Source: Bryobacteraceae bacterium
Lineage (GTDB): Bacteria > Acidobacteriota > Terriglobia > Bryobacterales > Bryobacteraceae
Assembly (NCBI GenBank): GCA_030039005.1
Contig: JASHQT010000131.1
Coordinates: forward strand, 1-32,462
DNA length: 32,462 nucleotides
Direction of reading: 5' to 3'
Positions 1-8,355 of this stretch are shown piece after piece. Position 1 is the stretch's first letter. Every line of letters begins with the position of its first letter. The notes under the pieces are model-generated. The model was not told where the DNA came from and did not search any database. It saw only the letters and a list, made by a program, of their open reading frames with translations. The translations under genes and the position numbers were made by a program.

Positions 1-1794
1 TCCGTAAACAACAGCAAGGCGCTCGGCAATCACCTCGTCCAATTCGGATTCCAGCTTCGCAAGGATCAGTTTGACGACTTCAACCCCACGGCCGATGTGA
101 ACGGAAGCTTCACCTTCGACGGCTCGATCACGAACGCAAAAAACAGCTCGGGCGACCCGATTAACGCACTAGCGGATTTCCTGCTGGGCGATATCAAGAC
201 CGCTTCTTATTCGCTCGCCCAGCCGCTGATCGGAAGGCGCAATTACAACTTCGGCCTATACATCCAGGACGATTGGAAGGTCACGCCACGCCTGACGCTG
301 AATCTCGGACTGCGCTGGGAATACGAATCCCCGCTCACCACCGCCAACAATGAGTATTCGCGCGTCGATCCAACCACGGGCGAAGTGCTCTTCGCGGGAA
401 AAAACGCTTCGAACGCGCTAAACCTCTCGGGATCGAAACTCAACTTCGGGCCACGCATTGGCTTCGCCTACAGCGTCACACCCAAGACCGTGATCCGCTC
501 GGCATTCGGGATTTTCTACGCCGGCATTTTCTCCGACCTGGGCGGACAGGTTCTTTTTCCCGGCTACACGGTGGAGCAGGCCTTCAATAATCTTGGCACC
601 GGCGTTCCACAGCCGTTCCAGCTCTCGCAAGGCTTGCCTCCGATCGCAGTGAACAACGTCCAAAACCCGCAAGCCAACATCGCGCAGTTCGGCTCGCCGT
701 CCAATCCGCTGACGCTGACCGATTACAACGGATTCATGCAGGCCAGCCCGCTGCCCTACACCGAGCAATGGAACTTCGGCATCCAGCGCGAAATCGCCAA
801 GAGCGCCATTGCGGAAGTAAATTACATCGGCACTCACGGCGTGCATCTACCGTTCGAACTGCCAACCAACACCGTTCCCTACAATTCAGAGATCGACGCC
901 GCCGTCGCTCGCGCCAACACCACGCTAGCCGCACAGCAAGCGCGCCCGTATCCGGACATCGGCAGTTTCAACTCCATCAACATGGAAGGCACGTCCAGCT
1001 ATCAGGCCCTCCAGGCCGGTATCCGCCGCCAGTACGGCGCGAATCTGACGTTCGTCGCCAACTATACGCGTTCAAAATCTCTGGACGATGGCAGCGGCAT
1101 TTACAACTTCTCGCAGCCGTCCGGTCTCAATGTCGGGCAGTTCCCCCAGCAGTTCCTCGGCTTGAATAAGGGACTGAGCGAATTCGACCGCCCCAACGAT
1201 TTCACCGCGGCCCTCCTCTATCGCAGCGGCGGCAATCGATGGCTGCGCAACTTCGAAGTAGCGCCGATGCTCACAGTCCACAGCGGTCTGCCGCTGTACA
1301 TCGGGCAAAGCAACGAAAATCCGGCCCAGACCGGGACCAGCCAGCAGCGTCCCTACGACGTGAACCCGGGCGTCAGCCTTTATACCGCCGAAGTGCCCAA
1401 TGGAACCGGTGTGCAATATCTTTTGCCCGCGGGCGCCGCTGATTTTCCGCTGGAGCCATCAGGGCCTCTCTATATCGGATCGGGCGCGTCGCGGACTCAG
1501 GTGTTGCCGGTGGGTATCGGAAGCCTGGGAAGAGACGTGATCCGCGCTCCGGGCGAGGTTGACCTTAACGTTTCGATTGGGCGCGCGTTCGAACTGCGCG
1601 AACGGGTTCGGCTCACGGTTCGCATAGAGGCCTACAACGCGCTGAACCACACCAATTTCGAAGCCCCCGCTTCCAGCCTCACGCTAACCACCAATTCCCT
1701 CGGCCAGCCGATCTGGAATTCACCCACTTACGGCCTCATCACCGCGGCCAATCAACCGCGCTTCCTGCAACTGGCTGGAAGACTAGACTTTTAA
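1..1794 (+). CDS. TonB-dependent receptor, Oar-like, 3' part (cut by window start)
   Basis: The reading frame is open from the first base of the window, so the start codon lies outside; a GTG at 97 is only an internal codon. About 597 residues of an outer-membrane beta-barrel are visible, with phrases typical of Oar-like acidobacterial receptors: YIQDDWKVTPRLTLNLGLRWEY, FGPRIGFAYS, RSAFGIFYAG, EQWNFGIQREI, YNALNHTNFEAP, and the C-terminal NQPRFLQLAGRLDF ending in Phe, as barrel proteins usually do. The plug and carboxypeptidase-like N-terminal domain must lie upstream. Known role of the family: energised uptake of large substrates across the outer membrane. The substrate cannot be told. Its TAA stop overlaps the stop of the convergent sigma-54 activator. 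Confidence 0.9.
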   Translation, partial: SVNNSKALGNHLVQFGFQLRKDQFDDFNPTADVNGSFTFDGSITNAKNSSGDPINALADFLLGDIKTASYSLAQPLIGRRNYNFGLYIQDDWKVTPRLTLNLGLRWEYESPLTTANNEYSRVDPTTGEVLFAGKNASNALNLSGSKLNFGPRIGFAYSVTPKTVIRSAFGIFYAGIFSDLGGQVLFPGYTVEQAFNNLGTGVPQPFQLSQGLPPIAVNNVQNPQANIAQFGSPSNPLTLTDYNGFMQASPLPYTEQWNFGIQREIAKSAIAEVNYIGTHGVHLPFELPTNTVPYNSEIDAAVARANTTLAAQQARPYPDIGSFNSINMEGTSSYQALQAGIRRQYGANLTFVANYTRSKSLDDGSGIYNFSQPSGLNVGQFPQQFLGLNKGLSEFDRPNDFTAALLYRSGGNRWLRNFEVAPMLTVHSGLPLYIGQSNENPAQTGTSQQRPYDVNPGVSLYTAEVPNGTGVQYLLPAGAADFPLEPSGPLYIGSGASRTQVLPVGIGSLGRDVIRAPGEVDLNVSIGRAFELRERVRLTVRIEAYNALNHTNFEAPASSLTLTTNSLGQPIWNSPTYGLITAANQPRFLQLAGRLDF

Positions 1795-2789
1795 GCTCGT
1801 GCCGTCTGGGGAACGATGCCCAGCTTGTGCATGCGATGCAGCAGCGTCGTGCGCGGCAAACCGAGGCGCGCAGCGGCCCCACGGCGTCCGCCGACCACCC
1901 AATCCACCTCGCGCAGCACTTCCAGAATGTGCGCGCGCTCGGCATCGGCTAAAGTCCGGGCGGCCGGCCGCGACGGCGCTTCGTTCGAAACTGTGAGATC
2001 GCGCAAAGGCGCGCAAAGGACTCTTCCCGGCGATAGGATGACCGCGCGCTCGATAAAATTCTGCAGCTCGCGAATGTTTCCAGGCCAATGGTGCCGCTCG
2101 AGCGCCTCCATCGTTGGCTCGGGGATGATGTCGATCTCCTTGTTCATGCGCTCCGAGCACTGACCGACGAAATGACGCACTAACAGCGGGATGTCATCCC
2201 TGCGTTCGCGCAGCGGCGGAAGCGCGATCGGAAACACGTGGAGCCGGTAAAACAGATCCGCCCGGAACTTGCGTTCCTCGACCAGTTTCATCAGATTCTG
2301 GTTGGTGGCGGCAACGATGCGAACATCCACGTGGATCGTATGGCTGCTTCCGAGCCTCTCGAATTCCTGCTCTTGAAGAACGCGCAGCAGCTTGGGCTGG
2401 AGCTCGAGCGGCATGTCGCCGATCTCGTCCAGGAACAAGGTGCCGCGATGGGCGAGCTGGAACCGTCCCACCGCCGAATTCAGCGCGCCCGTAAAGGCTC
2501 CGCGTTCATGGCCGAACAGCTCGCTTTCGATCAGGCCGCTGGGAATCGCGGCGCAGTTCAGCGTGACAAACGGCTCGTGCCGGCGATGACTTTGCTCGTG
2601 CACGGCCCTGGCAATCAGCTCCTTGCCGGTGCCAGTTTCGCCGTGAATCAAAACCGCCGAGTCCGTGGGAGCGACCATGTGCACCGCGTCCAGCGCTCGA
2701 CGTATCGCAGAGCTGGCGCCGACAAACTCGCGCTCATAGCGCGGGGGCTCCCGGCGGGGAAAGGGAATCGTGTTAGCCAAAGTCGCCAT
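1791..2789 (-). CDS. Sigma-54-dependent activator, orphan (AAA+ and Fis-type HTH, no receiver domain)
   Basis: 332 residues. After about 22 residues comes a full AAA+ domain: Walker A GETGTGKE at 50-57, the sigma-54 contact loop GAFTGA at 97-102, Walker B LFLDE at 118-122, and the [10 protein letters not shown] block near 235-244. A Fis-type helix-turn-helix occupies 300-324. There is no receiver, GAF or PAS domain, so activity is probably set by a partner protein, by expression level, or is constitutive as in PspF-like activators (inference). The start at 2789 is chosen because AGGAGG sits 8 nt upstream; a 12-residue longer frame has no such site. It is tail-to-tail with the TonB-receptor gene, and its targets are unknown. 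Confidence 0.93.
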   Translation of the reverse strand: MATLANTIPFPRREPPRYEREFVGASSAIRRALDAVHMVAPTDSAVLIHGETGTGKELIARAVHEQSHRRHEPFVTLNCAAIPSGLIESELFGHERGAFTGALNSAVGRFQLAHRGTLFLDEIGDMPLELQPKLLRVLQEQEFERLGSSHTIHVDVRIVAATNQNLMKLVEERKFRADLFYRLHVFPIALPPLRERRDDIPLLVRHFVGQCSERMNKEIDIIPEPTMEALERHHWPGNIRELQNFIERAVILSPGRVLCAPLRDLTVSNEAPSRPAARTLADAERAHILEVLREVDWVVGGRRGAAARLGLPRTTLLHRMHKLGIVPQTARA

Positions 2790-2797
2790 CGTGAATT

Positions 2798-2803
2798 CCT
2801 CCT
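2798..2803 (-). promoter_or_regulatory. Strong ribosome binding site of the orphan activator
   Basis: AGGAGG read on the minus strand, 8 nt before the ATG at 2789. It decides between this start and a longer in-frame alternative at 2825. Confidence 0.8.
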
Positions 2804-2893
2804 GCTGATGCGCGCCCTGGCACATTCAGCCTCGATGATTCACTTTGCGCCAATCCAGCCTGAGAATCATCCCGAGATCGGAGTCTTTTCCAA

Positions 2894-2907
2894 TACCACT
2901 GTTGGTA
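2894..2907. promoter_or_regulatory. Inverted repeat TACCA-4-TGGTA upstream of the activator
   Basis: Perfect 5-bp arms around CTGT, about 105 bp upstream of the activator start. A related element, TACC-8-GGTA with the same TACCACT core, lies about 100 bp upstream of the DoxX-like gene at 3468-3483. Operator function is a guess. Confidence 0.3.
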
Positions 2908-2954
2908 GTCTCGCGCGATAACTCGATGGGAGTACTGAAACGCCCTGAACGGAG

Positions 2955-3368
2955 TTATGGCTCGGTCCGGCGGGGAATGATGATTTCGCGGCGTCCGAAC
3001 AGGCGTGCGTCCACCGAGAAAGCTCCTGGACCCAGGCACGCGATCGCCGTGGCAACAATGGCGATCAAAATCACGGCCAGCTTAGAGTCGGCGAGGTTCG
3101 AAGCGGCCGGCGCCGGCAACAACGAAAAGCCACTACCGATGGCGCCCAATCCGGCCACCACGGCGGTAATCGGAGTCAGGATCCCGGCCAGCAAAGCCAA
3201 GCCGAGCACAAAGGCAAGAGTGGCCATCCATGTTTGCGCCATGGATTCGATTCGGCCAGTGAAATACAATCCGCCTTGAATTAACGCGAAAACTCCGACG
3301 GCGGCGCGCAACAGGAGGAGGCCTACCCCAGGCCACCCACCCGGAAACGCGGAGAATAGACGTTGCAG
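2955..3368 (-). CDS. DoxX-like integral membrane protein
   Basis: The frame encodes a small four-helix membrane protein resembling the DoxX family. It has the N-terminal signature LQRLFSAFPGGWPGVGLLLL, then hydrophobic segments (AAVGVFALIQGGLYF, TWMATLAFVLGLALLAGIL, LAVILIAIVATAIACLGPGAF) and the family-like tail LGPGAFSVDARLFGRREIIIP. The homologous part begins before any ATG, GTG or TTG; the nearest standard codon is the TTG at 3311, inside the first helix. I place the start at CTG 3368, which follows a run of seven G by 6 nt and gives 137 residues, a normal DoxX length. An indel in the G run could instead hide a start further upstream. Some DoxX relatives take part in redox or quinone-linked membrane systems; the role here is unknown. 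It lies 122 bp behind the NarL-type regulator gene. Confidence 0.65.
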   Translation of the reverse strand: MQRLFSAFPGGWPGVGLLLLRAAVGVFALIQGGLYFTGRIESMAQTWMATLAFVLGLALLAGILTPITAVVAGLGAIGSGFSLLPAPAASNLADSKLAVILIAIVATAIACLGPGAFSVDARLFGRREIIIPRRTEP

Positions 3369-3467
3369 GTGGGTCCCCCCCTGTTCCGTGTGTGCTTTTG
3401 CAGACGCACGCTTTCACAATAGGGGAACCAACCACAAAAAGAATCCCGCAAACTCGGAATCTTTGGG

Positions 3468-3483
3468 TACCACTATCGAGGTA
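3468..3483. promoter_or_regulatory. Inverted repeat TACC-8-GGTA upstream of the DoxX-like gene
   Basis: Short arms TACC and GGTA around ACTATCGA, in the gap between the NarL-type regulator stop and the DoxX-like start. It shares TACCACT with the repeat at 2894-2907. Weak evidence only. Confidence 0.25.
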
Positions 3484-3490
3484 TTAGTTT

Positions 3491-4120
3491 CTAAAGCTGG
3501 ATAATTCCACGCCGCGCGGCAATGGCGACCGCCTGCGTGCGATCGGTGGCGCCTAGTTTCTCCATGATGTGCTTGACGTGAACCTTCACCGTCTCTTCGG
3601 AGATATAGAGCCGCTCGGCGATATCGCGATTGCGGTTGCCGCCGGCAATCTGGCGCAGCACGTCGATTTCACGCGCGGTGAGCGCTTCATCGCTCAAGTG
3701 CTCGGCAAGCTGGCTGGCCACTTCGGGAGGGATGCGCTTCTTGCCTGCGTGGACCTGGCGGATCACGTCCACCAGATCCCTGGGCGCCATGCTCTTAAGC
3801 ATGTATGCGCGCGCGCCGGCTTCGAGCGCCCTCTGAATCTCCACATCGCCTTCAAAGGTAGTCAGCATGATGATGCGCGCGTCGCCGAACTCGGCCCGGA
3901 TCGCCATCATGGCGTCGATGCCGCTGGCGTCGGGAAGTCTGAGGTCCATCAAGGTCACGTCTGGACGGTGCTGGCGAAACTGCTCGACCGCGTCGCCGCA
4001 ACTGGCTGCTTCCGCCACCAGTGACATATCCGGCTGATTGTTGACGATGGCGGCGATTCCCTCGCGTACCAGCGGATGGTCGTCGACGCTCAAAACACGG
4101 ATCGGAACTGAATCGGCCAT
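3491..4120 (-). CDS. NarL/FixJ-type response regulator (REC plus LuxR-type HTH)
   Basis: 209 residues. Receiver domain at 8-120 with the acidic pair D13/D14, phospho-acceptor D59 in LMDLRLP, T87 and K109; LuxR-type DNA-binding domain at about 144-209 with the signature LTAREIDVLRQIAGGNRNRDIA and ETVKVHVKHIMEKL. The ATG lies 5 nt after the stop of the propeller sensor kinase, so the two are surely co-transcribed and cognate: the HisKA_3 kinase class pairs with this receiver class. Likely job (inference): on sensing the periplasmic ligand of the kinase, activate the receptor/GH16 operon and perhaps further genes. Confidence 0.95.
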   Translation of the reverse strand: MADSVPIRVLSVDDHPLVREGIAAIVNNQPDMSLVAEAASCGDAVEQFRQHRPDVTLMDLRLPDASGIDAMMAIRAEFGDARIIMLTTFEGDVEIQRALEAGARAYMLKSMAPRDLVDVIRQVHAGKKRIPPEVASQLAEHLSDEALTAREIDVLRQIAGGNRNRDIAERLYISEETVKVHVKHIMEKLGATDRTQAVAIAARRGIIQL

Positions 4121-4125
4121 GTTTT

Positions 4126-7100
4126 CTACTTGTCCCTCTGCTCGTCGTCAAGGTTAGATGCCACTCGTGCCGCCGCGGATGCGCTGAAATTGAATCGTGA
4201 TATCCACCGCGTGGCTCGAGTAGGCGGGCGGGATGGAAAGGCAAGATGGCTGGGCACCGAAAGCTCGACCTCGGTTCCGGCGCCTGGCCTGCTCCACAGC
4301 CGCACCTTGGCCCCGATCTTTTCGGCGCGCTCGCGCATCCCGGGCAGCCCCCAGTGTCCGTCCTTCCCTGACTGCAGCGTCTGGGGATCGATTCCCCGGC
4401 CGTTGTCCCGTACCAGCATCCGCAATCGGCTGGATGCGTACTCCACTTCCACTTCGATGCTGCGCGCCTCGGAATGACGGAACGCGTTGACCACGGCTTC
4501 GCGTCCGATGCGATAGACCTCATCGTGCAACATGGGACGCAGTGGCCGGCTCTCCCCATGGACGATCACACGAAAGCCGATGGCATGGCCGGCGGCGATT
4601 TCCTGTTGCAGCAGCGCAAACGCCTCTTCCAGGCTCATGGAGCCGCTTTCCGCCGAGCGTAGGCCGCGCACCGCATTCCGGCCTTCTTCAATCACTTGCG
4701 TCATGAGTCGCTGGACACGGCCGAGCGCCGGTTTCGAAGGAGAATCGGAGGGCAACCGGTCCACGGCGGCGTGGAGCTGCATGGAGGCGCTCAGAAAGCC
4801 TTGCAGCAGAGTGTCGTGCAACTCCCGCGCGATGCGTGTGCGCTCCCCCAGCCGCTCTTCGAAGCGCACGTTGAGTTGCTTGCTGAGCTGCCGCAGCCGC
4901 AGCCGGTAAAGCCCCAAGAAGGTAAGCGCGACGGCGAGCACGAGCGAAGCGCGAAACCACATGGTCTGCCAGAATTCAGGAGCAACGTCGAAGTCCAGCG
5001 TCGCTTCTTTTCCGTTCCACAAACCGCGGATGTCGCTGGCCATGACATGAAACTGGTACCGGCCGGGGCTCAGATTTGTGTAAATGGCCTCGCGCCGGTC
5101 TACTGGCCCGTTCCAGCCGCGATCGAAGCCATCCAACCGGAATCGATAGCGTACGCGCTCGGGAATCGAGAGATTCAATCCTACGAAATCCAGCATCACG
5201 CGCTGCCGGCCCGCCGGAATTCGGACGGAGGAGCCCATCACGATCGGTACATCATCCGCCGACACCGATTGGATTTGCGTGATCACCGGGATATTACTTC
5301 GATTAAAACGTGCGGGGTCCGCGACCGAGATGCCCCGATTTAGCGAAAACCAGATCCGCCCCAGCCGGTCCGCCACCACCGAACGCTGGCGTTTCACCCC
5401 TTCGACGCCTCGCAAGCCGTCGGCCACCGTGAACTCCCGGATGTCTCCCTCCTTCAGGAACCCGTGCATCAGCTTGGCGCGATCAATCCGCAGAACACGC
5501 TCGGAGGTTGCGATCCACAGCCCGCCGAAATGTCCCTCGGCGATCCCCAGGATCTGGTCGCGCAATTGTTCGGGAATGCCCGCGATCCCTTGAAACTGCC
5601 GCGAGGCGCGAAAGGCCAGGCCCGCCGCAGTCCCCACCCACAGCACCCCGGAGGAATCTTCGAACAGGCAATTGACGTTCTCTGAAGGCAGGCCATCGCG
5701 CGGCGCGTAGGAAATCCAGCGATCCTTGGTGAGCGCGCTCAAACCGTTCGGAGTGGCGAACCACATGGTTCCGTCCGAGGTCCGGAGTATTGCCGCCACG
5801 GTGTTCGACGCCAAGCCCTGGTCGATGGTGTACGTGGTGAATTTGCCGTCCTTCAGCCGGCTCACGCCGCCGCTCAAGGTGCCGGCCCAGACCGTTCCGT
5901 CAGGAGCCTCGTAGACCGAGTACACGCTGTCTTGCGCCAAGCCATCGGCGTACGTGTAAGTCTTGGTTGTAAACGTATCGCCATTAGCGCCTTTTTGCCA
6001 GGCTAGCCGCGTCAACCCGCCGCGCTGCCGGCCGAGCCAGAGCTCGCCATCCCGACCGTCGATCGAATAGACCACGTCGTTGTCCAACCCGGCTTGATGG
6101 ATCACGCCGTGCTGTCCGTTCTTCACCCACCACAGGCCGCCGGCGACCGGAGGAAACCACATGCGGCTTTCCTCGTCCACGTACACCGGATTGCTGCCGT
6201 CGGTGGGCAGCCCCTCCGGCGTCGAATAGGAAACGAACGGGCTATCGCGCAACCGATCCAGCCCGCTAGCGCTGCCGATCCAGAGGTTTCCTTCGCGGTC
6301 TTCGAACACGGCCGTGACGGCCTCCGGCGCCGTTGCGCCGGACAATTCCAGTGACGCGACACCCAACCGGTTGACACGCAACAGCCCGTGCGAATCGGTC
6401 CCCACCCAGAGATTTCCGTCCCGGTCGCGAGCCATCGCGAGAGCTTGGAAACCGTTCAGCTTGGGCGGCAGGGCGTCGGAGACAACCTCACGGCCGTCCC
6501 AGCGTGCGATGCCACTATCCGTTCCGATCCACAATCCACCGCCGCCGTCCGGCAGCAGACAGTTGATCTTTGCGTCCGGCAACCGCTCCCGGACGAAGGG
6601 CGCGGCGCCGCCTGATGCATGCAGCAACCCCGCGTCGCGCGTGCCGAGCCACAGATCGCCCGCGGGTGTTTCGGCCATAGACAACACCGGAGAACGAGGC
6701 ATGGAAGCGGGGGATTCGAGCATTGTGAACTCGCCACCCTTCTTACCAAACACGAAACCGCCGTCTTTTGCGATCAGAAGTTCGCCCCGTGCGGAAGTTG
6801 TCATGGCCGTGATGCTCGCATCCGACGGGAAACTGGGAGCCCGCTCAAAAACGCCGTCGTGATATCTCAACAGAATGGCCCCTTGCAGGCGGACCCAAAG
6901 GCCGCCGTCCGCCGCCGGCGCCAGCCCCAACACATTCGCGATCTGGAAATTCCGGGAGGGATCGTTGACCAGAACGAAGTTCCATCCGTCGAAGCGAATC
7001 AGGCCCGCTTGCGTCCCGATCCAAAGGTAACCGTCCGGGGTTTGCGTGATGGCATACACCGGCCCGCGCGGAAAGCCCTGCTCGGGACCCCATTGGTCGC

Positions 7101-7233
7101 GGATGTATTGCGACATCGCGCGGTCCGGGTCCATGGCCGGCGCGGGTTGCACGTTGAGGCATAGAAGGCCGATCGCCGCGAGCAAAAAACGCAGCCAACG
7201 CCCCCGGTCAAGGAAGGTACTGAAATTTCTCAA
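4126..7233 (-). CDS. Giant sensor histidine kinase: Reg_prop propeller, Y_Y_Y, HisKA_3, HATPase_c
   Basis: 1035 residues. Signal sequence in the first ~33 residues, then a long periplasmic region with about 13 propeller repeats of the form G-x-LW-[IV]-G-T-x-x-G-[LI] (for example GYLWIGTQAGLIRFDG, GNLWVGTDSHGLLRVN, GTVWAGTLSGGVSRL), a Y_Y_Y domain ending at YQFHVMASDIRGLWNG, one membrane helix at about 758-778, phospho-accepting H806 in ARELHDTLLQGF, and a HATPase_c domain with N (REAVVNAFRHS) and G1 (DNGRGID) boxes. About 40 residues follow the ATPase domain. The periplasmic part is built like that of Bacteroides hybrid two-component polysaccharide sensors, but the regulator is a separate gene, here 5 nt downstream. 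The start is TTG at 7233: an in-frame TGA is directly upstream, and the start overlaps the GH16-like gene by 26 bp, suggesting translational coupling. Confidence 0.95.
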   Translation of the reverse strand: MRNFSTFLDRGRWLRFLLAAIGLLCLNVQPAPAMDPDRAMSQYIRDQWGPEQGFPRGPVYAITQTPDGYLWIGTQAGLIRFDGWNFVLVNDPSRNFQIANVLGLAPAADGGLWVRLQGAILLRYHDGVFERAPSFPSDASITAMTTSARGELLIAKDGGFVFGKKGGEFTMLESPASMPRSPVLSMAETPAGDLWLGTRDAGLLHASGGAAPFVRERLPDAKINCLLPDGGGGLWIGTDSGIARWDGREVVSDALPPKLNGFQALAMARDRDGNLWVGTDSHGLLRVNRLGVASLELSGATAPEAVTAVFEDREGNLWIGSASGLDRLRDSPFVSYSTPEGLPTDGSNPVYVDEESRMWFPPVAGGLWWVKNGQHGVIHQAGLDNDVVYSIDGRDGELWLGRQRGGLTRLAWQKGANGDTFTTKTYTYADGLAQDSVYSVYEAPDGTVWAGTLSGGVSRLKDGKFTTYTIDQGLASNTVAAILRTSDGTMWFATPNGLSALTKDRWISYAPRDGLPSENVNCLFEDSSGVLWVGTAAGLAFRASRQFQGIAGIPEQLRDQILGIAEGHFGGLWIATSERVLRIDRAKLMHGFLKEGDIREFTVADGLRGVEGVKRQRSVVADRLGRIWFSLNRGISVADPARFNRSNIPVITQIQSVSADDVPIVMGSSVRIPAGRQRVMLDFVGLNLSIPERVRYRFRLDGFDRGWNGPVDRREAIYTNLSPGRYQFHVMASDIRGLWNGKEATLDFDVAPEFWQTMWFRASLVLAVALTFLGLYRLRLRQLSKQLNVRFEERLGERTRIARELHDTLLQGFLSASMQLHAAVDRLPSDSPSKPALGRVQRLMTQVIEEGRNAVRGLRSAESGSMSLEEAFALLQQEIAAGHAIGFRVIVHGESRPLRPMLHDEVYRIGREAVVNAFRHSEARSIEVEVEYASSRLRMLVRDNGRGIDPQTLQSGKDGHWGLPGMRERAEKIGAKVRLWSRPGAGTEVELSVPSHLAFPSRPPTRATRWISRFNFSASAAARVASNLDDEQRDK

Positions 7234-8338
7234 TCACCACCTCGACCGGATGCTGCAACGGGCTACTTTTGTTCGCGAACGGATACAGGTTCATGTGGAC
7301 CGCTTCTCCGCCCGGTAAGGGCACTCCGGAGGTAAACGTGTGCTCGGCCACGATCTCCCCGTTCGGCTGGCGAACCGTTTTGAATGTTGCGTGTCCGGGT
7401 TGCCAGTTAAACGAATACATGAGCCTTCCCTGCGGCGCCGAAAATCGGATCACGTTCGCCGGAATGTAATAAGGCTGCACAACGTACTGCGCGTTCTTGC
7501 CGTTGGGATCGCCCCAGCGGCTGATCTCGGTATCGATCTCCCGATGATTGACGTCGGTGGCCGAGTCATCCCAGGTGAACAGGCCCAGAACCGCGGCCGG
7601 TTCGAGTTCTGAAACATTGCGGACTTCAAACGAATACGATCCATATCCCAGGCTGCGTGTCAACGTAACTTCGGCGCAGGTCCATTCGCCCGAGCCGCGG
7701 GCGATGCGCAAATGCAGCCGGCCTTCGGTATCGGTCCATGCGTTATCGGGGTCGTAGTTGTTCATGGCGCCGCCACGGTTGCTCGGCACTCCGCGGATCT
7801 CCCACTCGTATCCGCTGAAATGCAACGTCCTCGACACCATCAGGTGTTCCGGCTCCCCTTGCGCAGTCGCCACGGCAATTACAGGGCCGCCTGTCTGGGG
7901 CAAACGCGCCGTCGTCTCCGGCGGTTGATATCCGGGTTCTACCAACAGCGCGGCGTAGTCGGTTCCCAAGTGAGTGTAGTTCTGCCATTTGCGGTCGGAT
8001 CGGATGTTGGTGAACGGCTGGTCGGCGAAGGGCTGGACCCACCACAGGCCGACAGGGGTCTTGGCGAAAAGAACGATCTGCTCGCCCGCGCGCGCTCCGT
8101 CGACGTGCCCTTCAATGATCGCGCGGCTTTCGGTTCCGCCGTCGTCGGATCGCGGAAGGCGGATAAATTGGATCGACGGAGCCGAGTTGGGCCGGGCAGA
8201 TCCGCAGGCATTGACGAGCGCCATTAACAGCGCAAGGGCAGCGGGTTTCCAGGGGGGAGGCGAGCTGTGCCGGGAATGCGCCAAACGGGAAATCCTCGGG
8301 CTCTCATAAGATACGGGAGGCGCGATGCTGAGTTCCAT
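7208..8338 (-). CDS. GH16-like (concanavalin-fold) lipoprotein
   Basis: 376 residues. A hydrophobic stretch at 32-44 followed by Cys45 (LVNAC) looks like a lipoprotein signal, preceded by an unusually long 31-residue N-region; a later start may be the real one. Residues about 55-165 form a beta-rich domain that I cannot name (contains GLWWVQPFADQPFT and HLGTDYAALLVEPGYQPP). Residues about 170-376 resemble family-16 glycoside hydrolases: GYGSYSFEVRNV, LGLFTWDD, then EIDTE at 267-271, matching the E-x-D-x-E catalytic motif (E267 nucleophile and E271 acid/base by analogy), and YSFNWQPG. Predicted role: outer-membrane or periplasmic endo-glucanase/galactanase or a sugar-binding relative. It lies 17 nt behind the receptor gene and overlaps the sensor kinase gene. 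The substrate cannot be told, and catalytic activity is not proven. Confidence 0.75.
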   Translation of the reverse strand: MELSIAPPVSYESPRISRLAHSRHSSPPPWKPAALALLMALVNACGSARPNSAPSIQFIRLPRSDDGGTESRAIIEGHVDGARAGEQIVLFAKTPVGLWWVQPFADQPFTNIRSDRKWQNYTHLGTDYAALLVEPGYQPPETTARLPQTGGPVIAVATAQGEPEHLMVSRTLHFSGYEWEIRGVPSNRGGAMNNYDPDNAWTDTEGRLHLRIARGSGEWTCAEVTLTRSLGYGSYSFEVRNVSELEPAAVLGLFTWDDSATDVNHREIDTEISRWGDPNGKNAQYVVQPYYIPANVIRFSAPQGRLMYSFNWQPGHATFKTVRQPNGEIVAEHTFTSGVPLPGGEAVHMNLYPFANKSSPLQHPVEVVIEKFQYLP

Positions 8339-8355
8339 GGTAACGCAGCGAGCGG

